From an uncultured Collinsella sp. (GTDB lineage: Bacteria > Actinomycetota > Coriobacteriia > Coriobacteriales > Coriobacteriaceae): 26,495 nt of DNA. The DNA lies in NCBI GenBank assembly GCA_902478885.1, contig CABSMS010000020.1, positions 1 to 26,495 on the forward strand, given 5' to 3'. The number at the start of each line of letters is the position of its first letter. The first letter of the stretch is position 1. The translations under genes were made by a program, and so were the position numbers. Below the pieces are notes generated by a model. It was not told where the DNA came from. It worked only from the letters and a program-made list of their open reading frames with translations, and ran no database searches. Below are positions 22,758-26,495 of this stretch, piece after piece.

Positions 22758-23735
22758 TTACTTGGCGTCGTATGCCTCGGCGTCCCACCAGTCGAGCTGG
22801 GCGATGTTGTCGCGGATGTGCTGGCAGCTCTTGTGGAAGCCCTCGAGCTCGTGCTCGGACAGCTCGAGCGTGTAGACCTCCTCGACGCCCTCGGCACCGA
22901 TCGCGCACGGCAGGGAGGTGAAGATGCCCTCCTCGCCATACTGGCCGGTCATAAGCGTAGAGGCCGAAAGCACGGCATGCTCGTTGTGCAGCACGGCGGC
23001 GCAAACGCGCGCGGCGGAGTTGGCGACGGCGTACTCGGTGCACTGTTTGCCCTGGTAGGTTACGTAGCCGCCCTTGCGCGCGAGCTCCTCGACCTCCATG
23101 TGGTCAAAGGCGTACTTGTCGGGGTTCTCGGCCTGAAGCTCGTTAAGGCTCTTGCCGGCGATGGTTGCGGCCTTAAAGGCGGCCAACTGGCTAAAGCCGT
23201 GCTCGCCGATCATGTAGGCGTCGATGGACTTGGGGCTCACGCCGACCTTCTTGGAGATCTCGGTGCGCAGGCGGGCGGAGTCCAGGCCGCAGCCCGAGCC
23301 GATGATCTTCTTGGGATCGTAGCCGGTCAGGTGCCACAGCTCGGTGCACACGACGTCGCAGGGGTTGGAGATGCTCACGAAGATGCCGTCAAAGCCGGCG
23401 TCGACGATGCGCTTGGCAAAGGTGCGGGCGGCGTCGGTGGTAAAGAACAGCTCGCCGTCGCGGTTGCCGGCGGCCAGCGCGACCTTGCCGGCGGCGTTGA
23501 CGATGACGTCGCAGCAGGCAAGCTCCTCGTAGTGGTCGTAGCAGTTGACGATCTTGGTGTTGTACGGGACAAACGAAAGGGAGTCGCGCAGGTCCTGGAC
23601 CTCGGACGTCACCTTGGCCTCGTTGATATCGCACAGGTACAGCTCATCGGCAATGCCCTGCATGAGCAGACTGTTGGCAACATGCGCTCCTACGTGGCCC
23701 TGGCCGACCACACCGATCTTACGCGTTTGGTACAT
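22758..23735 (-). CDS. L-lactate / L-2-hydroxyacid dehydrogenase
   Basis: NAD-dependent dehydrogenase of 325 residues in the lactate/malate family. The Rossmann loop is GQGHVG at 11-16, with D36 favouring NAD. Substrate residues are R92 (NRDGEL), R155 (GLDSARLR) and the catalytic H179 (IGEHG). GHVG, QGIADEL and the ARKGG block recall L-2-hydroxyisocaproate dehydrogenases, so branched 2-oxo acids may be preferred over pyruvate. I start at the ATG at 23735 (MYQTRK), which has AAAGG eight bases upstream; a longer in-frame start at 23828 adds 31 residues with no family match. It is divergent from metA. A role in reoxidising NADH during fermentation is likely. Confidence 0.9.
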   Translation of the reverse strand: MYQTRKIGVVGQGHVGAHVANSLLMQGIADELYLCDINEAKVTSEVQDLRDSLSFVPYNTKIVNCYDHYEELACCDVIVNAAGKVALAAGNRDGELFFTTDAARTFAKRIVDAGFDGIFVSISNPCDVVCTELWHLTGYDPKKIIGSGCGLDSARLRTEISKKVGVSPKSIDAYMIGEHGFSQLAAFKAATIAGKSLNELQAENPDKYAFDHMEVEELARKGGYVTYQGKQCTEYAVANSAARVCAAVLHNEHAVLSASTLMTGQYGEEGIFTSLPCAIGAEGVEEVYTLELSEHELEGFHKSCQHIRDNIAQLDWWDAEAYDAK

Positions 23736-23772
23736 ATATGTATCCTTTCGGCCGAGTTTTTCGCGTCGAACC

Positions 23773-23778
23773 ATTGTA
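23773..23778 (-). promoter_or_regulatory. -10 box of the dehydrogenase
   Basis: TACAAT on the minus strand lies 37 bases upstream of the start. No convincing -35 box was found. Confidence 0.4.
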
Positions 23779-23945
23779 GCGTCCTGCTGCCACTTTGCTA
23801 GGCTAAAGCGCCGTAGATTTTTGGGCATGCCTTAATCTCTACTTTTGGAGTGATTTGGGCCGCTGACGGCATCGCCGGGCGATGTACTCGCGCGGATGGG
23901 GCCGGTCGTTGTACCATAACTGCAACTGACTCGTAAGGAGCATTC

Positions 23946-24872
23946 ATGCCCATTCGCATCCCCGACGCCCTCCCTGCCGCCGCGCAGCTCGAGAGCGAGA
24001 ACATCTTTGTCATGACCGAGTACCGCGCGCTGCACCAGGACATCCGTCCGCTGCGCGTGCTCATCCTCAACCTCATGCCCACCAAGATCGCCACCGAGAC
24101 GCAGATCATGCGCAAACTCTCCAACACGCCGCTGCAGGTGGAAGTGGACCTGCTGCGCACCAAGACGCACGAGGCCACGCACGTGAGCGCCGGCCACCTG
24201 GAGACGTTCTACCGCACGTTCGACGACATCCGCGACATCCACTACGACGGCCTGATCATCACGGGCGCGCCGGTGGAACAGATGCCGTTCGAGGAGGTCG
24301 ACTACTGGCCCGAGCTCTGCCAGATCATGGACTGGTCCACCACGCACGTGCACTCTACGCTGCACATTTGCTGGGGCGCGCAGGCTGGCCTGTACCATCA
24401 TTACGGTATCCAGAAGTACGACCTGCCGGCCAAGGCGAGCGGCGTGTTCGAGCATTATCTGGTGAAGCCGCAAAGCCCGCTGGTCCGCGGCTTCGACGAC
24501 CGCTTCTATGCCGTGCATTCGCGCAACACCGATGTGCGCCGCGAGGACGTAGAGGCCGAGCCGCAGCTTGAGGTCGTGGCCGTGTCCGACGAGGTGGGCC
24601 TGTACATCGTCAAGTCGACCGACAGCCGCCGCTTCTTTGTCTTTGGGCACCCCGAGTACGATACCGACACGTTGCGCCTGGAGTACGAGCGCGACGTGAG
24701 GCGCGGGCTCAACCCTCAGGTGCCGGCGCATTACTTCCCGGGCGACGACCCCACCGCCGAGCCGCGCAACGTCTGGCGCAGCCAGGCTCAGCTGTTCTAC
24801 ACCAACTGGCTCAACTACTACGTCTACCAGACCACGCCCTACGACCTGGCCCGCGCCGGCGAGGAGCACTAG
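23946..24872 (+). CDS. metA: Homoserine O-acyltransferase MetA (likely acetyl-CoA-specific)
   Basis: First committed enzyme of methionine synthesis, 308 residues. The nucleophile is C142 (HICWGAQAGLYH), with H235 and E237 (FGHPEYD) completing the site exactly at the usual numbering. Residue 111 is Glu (GAPVEQMPF). In characterised MetA enzymes Glu111 goes with acetyl-CoA and Gly111 with succinyl-CoA, so this one probably makes O-acetylhomoserine despite the common annotation as a succinyltransferase. AAGGAG lies before the ATG. It stands alone and divergent from the dehydrogenase. The upstream region (23829-23945) shows no SAM riboswitch that I can recognise. Confidence 0.95.
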   Translation: MPIRIPDALPAAAQLESENIFVMTEYRALHQDIRPLRVLILNLMPTKIATETQIMRKLSNTPLQVEVDLLRTKTHEATHVSAGHLETFYRTFDDIRDIHYDGLIITGAPVEQMPFEEVDYWPELCQIMDWSTTHVHSTLHICWGAQAGLYHHYGIQKYDLPAKASGVFEHYLVKPQSPLVRGFDDRFYAVHSRNTDVRREDVEAEPQLEVVAVSDEVGLYIVKSTDSRRFFVFGHPEYDTDTLRLEYERDVRRGLNPQVPAHYFPGDDPTAEPRNVWRSQAQLFYTNWLNYYVYQTTPYDLARAGEEH

Positions 24873-24926
24873 ACTGCGGCTGTAGCTGTGGTTGCTGCTG
24901 CGGCCGTTGCTGTGCTCACGGCGTGA

Positions 24927-25050
24927 CGAACGTGGATTTTCGGACACACGAGCGTGGATTTTCGGACGTTTACAAATCGAGCGTGGATAATCTCCCACTT
25001 TTGGCTCAAAACTAGGCTCAAAACGGGAGATTATCCACGCTCATTTTTTA
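24927..25050. repeat. GCGTGGA hairpin repeat, copy 1
   Basis: Three CGTGGA units start at 24931, 24953 and 24982 (spacings 22 and 29). The last is the left arm of an 18-bp perfect hairpin (24979-24996 with 25025-25042) followed by TTTTTT, so the hairpin can also terminate metA. The loop holds GGCTCAAAAC twice. Confidence 0.75.
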
Positions 25051-25339
25051 GGCATGTAGATGCCGATGGCTCGGCTAAGAGACGGTGCATGCAGAGGCAA
25101 AGTCGCATTTGGCGTAGTCTTGAATCTCGACGGGTTTTTCTTTCTGATAATCCAATGGACCAAGGCCTCAAAATGTGGAGACAGGGACCTCTTGGCAAGG
25201 CTTCTACCTGCAGATATAAGCCATCAGCCTAAAACATCCAAAACCGTCAAGCATTTGGTCAGCGCCTGGACGGTATTTGGTCAGACTTCGCATGAAACCG
25301 TCTGGTACGTTTGCGCCGTTCCAAGAGTTGGGAGGCGAC
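25051..25339. other. Intergenic region before the nuclease-like gene
   Basis: No gene is supported here. ATTTGGTCAG occurs at 25253-25262 and 25275-25284, 22 bases apart, just upstream of the next gene and may be a regulator site. TTGAAT (25120) and GATAAT (25146) are too far apart to be a confident promoter. Confidence 0.4.
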
Positions 25340-26302
25340 ATGGGAAACATGACGGCGAATCAAAGACTTGCAAGTCACATTAAGGCGTGCGAACAGCAGA
25401 TGAGCTGCGTGTACGCGCGCACGGCGGCGGAGGCAAAGCAGATTGAGCGGCGGGCGGGGGCGGGAAGTCTAGAGGCGGTCATGCCGGGGCTGTATGCGCG
25501 TCCGGAATACTGGTCCGAGCTCAAGTTTCGGCAGCGTTATCTGCATCGGGTGCGGGCGCTTGCGCAAAAGCACCCCGACTGGACATTTTGCTCCTATACG
25601 GCGGCTGTTATCTATGGCCTTTCGGTTTCGCATGCCAATTTGACGCACATCCATATCGCCGCGATGCCGGCCCAATCGACGACGCCGGGCTCTCAGGTCA
25701 TTCGTCATCGCTATGCTCGTCAAACACGGGCCACCCAGATGGATATCGCCGTAACCGATATCGATCAAACGATTACGGATTGCTTGGTCGATGCATCGTT
25801 TGTCGAGGGACTGATCATCGCGGATTCGGCACTCCATGAGCAACTTTTGTCGAAGGAGCATCTCGTTGAGACGGTCGATAAGCTTGGCCTGAATCGTCGC
25901 GGTGTTGTGATGGCGCGCAGGGTTGCGCGGTGTGCCGATGGCCTGTCGGAAAGCGGTGGCGAGTCCAAGGCACGTGCCCTGATGATCGAGCGCGGCTGGC
26001 AGATGCCGGAGCTGCAAGTTGAGCTGTTCGACCCGGTTGAGCCGGGACGGCCGTATCGCGTCGACTACTTGTGGCGCGTGGGCGACCAGCTGATTATCGG
26101 TGAGTTCGACGGATTCGTTAAAAGCGAGAAAGCGGCGGAGGAGGGCAAGCTCGCAAAGGCGCAGTTCGATGAGCGTCAGCGCGAGTCGAGGCTTTCGCTG
26201 CTTGATAACTGCAAGATCGTGCGCTTGTGCTGGGATGATCTAAGGGATCCGACAAAGCTCGATCGCAAGCTCAAAGTCGCCGGCGTGCCGCGTGCGTGCT
26301 GA
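25340..26302 (+). CDS. AbiEi-like protein with nuclease-like C-terminal domain
   Basis: Protein of 320 residues. The N-terminal part resembles AbiEi-type antitoxin/regulator proteins (ARTAAEAKQIERRAGAGSLEAVMPGLYARPEYW, then CSYTAAVIYGL). The C-terminal ~90 residues look like a PD-(D/E)xK or DUF559 core: D242 (YRVDYLW), E255-x-D257 (GEFDG) and K261. The ATG at 25340 has GGAGG four bases upstream; an in-frame start at 25277 lacks one. No toxin partner (AbiEii-like nucleotidyltransferase) lies beside it, so an orphan role is likely. Related fused proteins are, from memory, common in actinobacteria with unknown function. It has lower GC and less biased codons than its neighbours and lies between two direct repeats, which suggests transfer. 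Confidence 0.7.
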   Translation: MGNMTANQRLASHIKACEQQMSCVYARTAAEAKQIERRAGAGSLEAVMPGLYARPEYWSELKFRQRYLHRVRALAQKHPDWTFCSYTAAVIYGLSVSHANLTHIHIAAMPAQSTTPGSQVIRHRYARQTRATQMDIAVTDIDQTITDCLVDASFVEGLIIADSALHEQLLSKEHLVETVDKLGLNRRGVVMARRVARCADGLSESGGESKARALMIERGWQMPELQVELFDPVEPGRPYRVDYLWRVGDQLIIGEFDGFVKSEKAAEEGKLAKAQFDERQRESRLSLLDNCKIVRLCWDDLRDPTKLDRKLKVAGVPRAC

Positions 26303-26326
26303 GGCAGTTGCAAGGCGTTTGGCTGC

Positions 26327-26449
26327 ACGGGCGTGGAAAATCAGACGGACGAGCGTGGAAATCTGGACGTTTGTTGAATGAGCGTGGATAATCTCCCATT
26401 TTTGGCTCGTAAGGGGGCCCAAAGTGGGAGATTTTCCACACTCATCTTG
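26327..26449. repeat. GCGTGGA hairpin repeat, copy 2
   Basis: CGTGGA units start at 26332, 26354 and 26383, with the same 22 and 29 spacings as copy 1. The hairpin arms (26380-26398 and 26425-26443) pair at 17 of 19 positions. The contig leaves genomic sequence right after it. Confidence 0.75.
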
Positions 26450-26495
26450 CTGTCTCTTATACACATCTGACGCTGCCGACGAATAGCCTTGTGTA
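26450..26495. other. Nextera adapter, index and P5 start (library artefact)
   Basis: 26450-26482 is the reverse complement of the Nextera read-1 adapter, beginning with the mosaic end CTGTCTCTTATACACATCT. It is followed by an 8-base index-like atagcctt and gtgta, the first bases of reverse-complement P5. Confidence 0.97.

Noticed and set aside
22818..23801. A 327-codon plus-strand frame opposite the dehydrogenase
   Set aside because: It is a Val/Gly/Ala-rich shadow of the real minus-strand gene, which has all family motifs.
23829..23945. SAM riboswitch before metA
   Set aside because: No P1 stem or conserved core could be recognised in the ~117 bases.
24927..25050. CRISPR-like short repeats
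   Set aside because: Only three units with unequal spacings, ending in a hairpin; the same spacings recur in copy 2, and no cas genes are present.
25277..25339. Longer N-terminus for the AbiEi-like protein
   Set aside because: No ribosome site; the extension reads through the promoter region, while the ATG at 25340 has GGAGG.

Overview
The window looks like one contig from a gut Coriobacteriia genome, most likely Collinsella. Coding DNA is GC-rich with strong GC third positions. Typical features are purine-rich ribosome binding sites of the GAAAGGAG type, several GntR/UTRA regulators, a mannose-family PTS and many hairpin-rich intergenic repeats. No rRNA or tRNA gene was seen, so the genus call is inference. 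Both ends are not genomic: bases 1-40 and 26450-26495 read as Illumina Nextera library adapter, so biological sequence runs from about 41 to 26449.

Layout. 161-7307 is a housekeeping stretch, all on +: endonuclease III (nth), transcription-repair coupling factor (mfd), a PAP2 membrane phosphatase, a threonine-aldolase-family PLP enzyme and a GNAT acetyltransferase. 7329-15349 is a sugar-amine island: a divergent GntR regulator, SIS protein 1, an EamA transporter, a mannose-family PTS (fused EIIAB, EIIC, EIID), SIS protein 2 and a HAD phosphatase. 15704-20009 holds a YitT membrane protein, a second GntR regulator and recQ. 20012-22612 holds a third GntR regulator, SIS protein 3 and a cyclase-family hydrolase. 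22758-24872 holds a lactate/2-hydroxyacid dehydrogenase (minus strand) and metA, whose Glu111 points to acetyl-CoA use. 25340-26302 is an AbiEi-like gene with a nuclease-like C-terminus, bracketed by two direct copies of a hairpin repeat.

How the genes fit together. The three SIS proteins resemble the FrlB/FraB/GfrE/GfrF group of 6-phosphosugar-amine deglycases. All three keep the Glu and His, 16 residues apart, that match the catalytic pair of that group. The PTS-SIS2 order recalls the Salmonella gfr operon for glucoselysine and fructoselysine. The natural reading is an Amadori-product (glycated amino acid) utilisation island with three paralogous deglycases that have different phosphosugar loops. 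Each of the three GntR regulators sits beside its own operator type: TGTATSTAACYTGTATG near regulator 1; AGWCGTTATA at the transporter, PTS and regulator 2 promoters; tandem ATAGRAC near regulator 3.

Hidden structure. Two intergenic copies (9293-9391 and 17744-17838) share a fold with compensatory base changes in both stems and near-identical internal-loop strands. This is a candidate undescribed structured RNA or mobile hairpin element.
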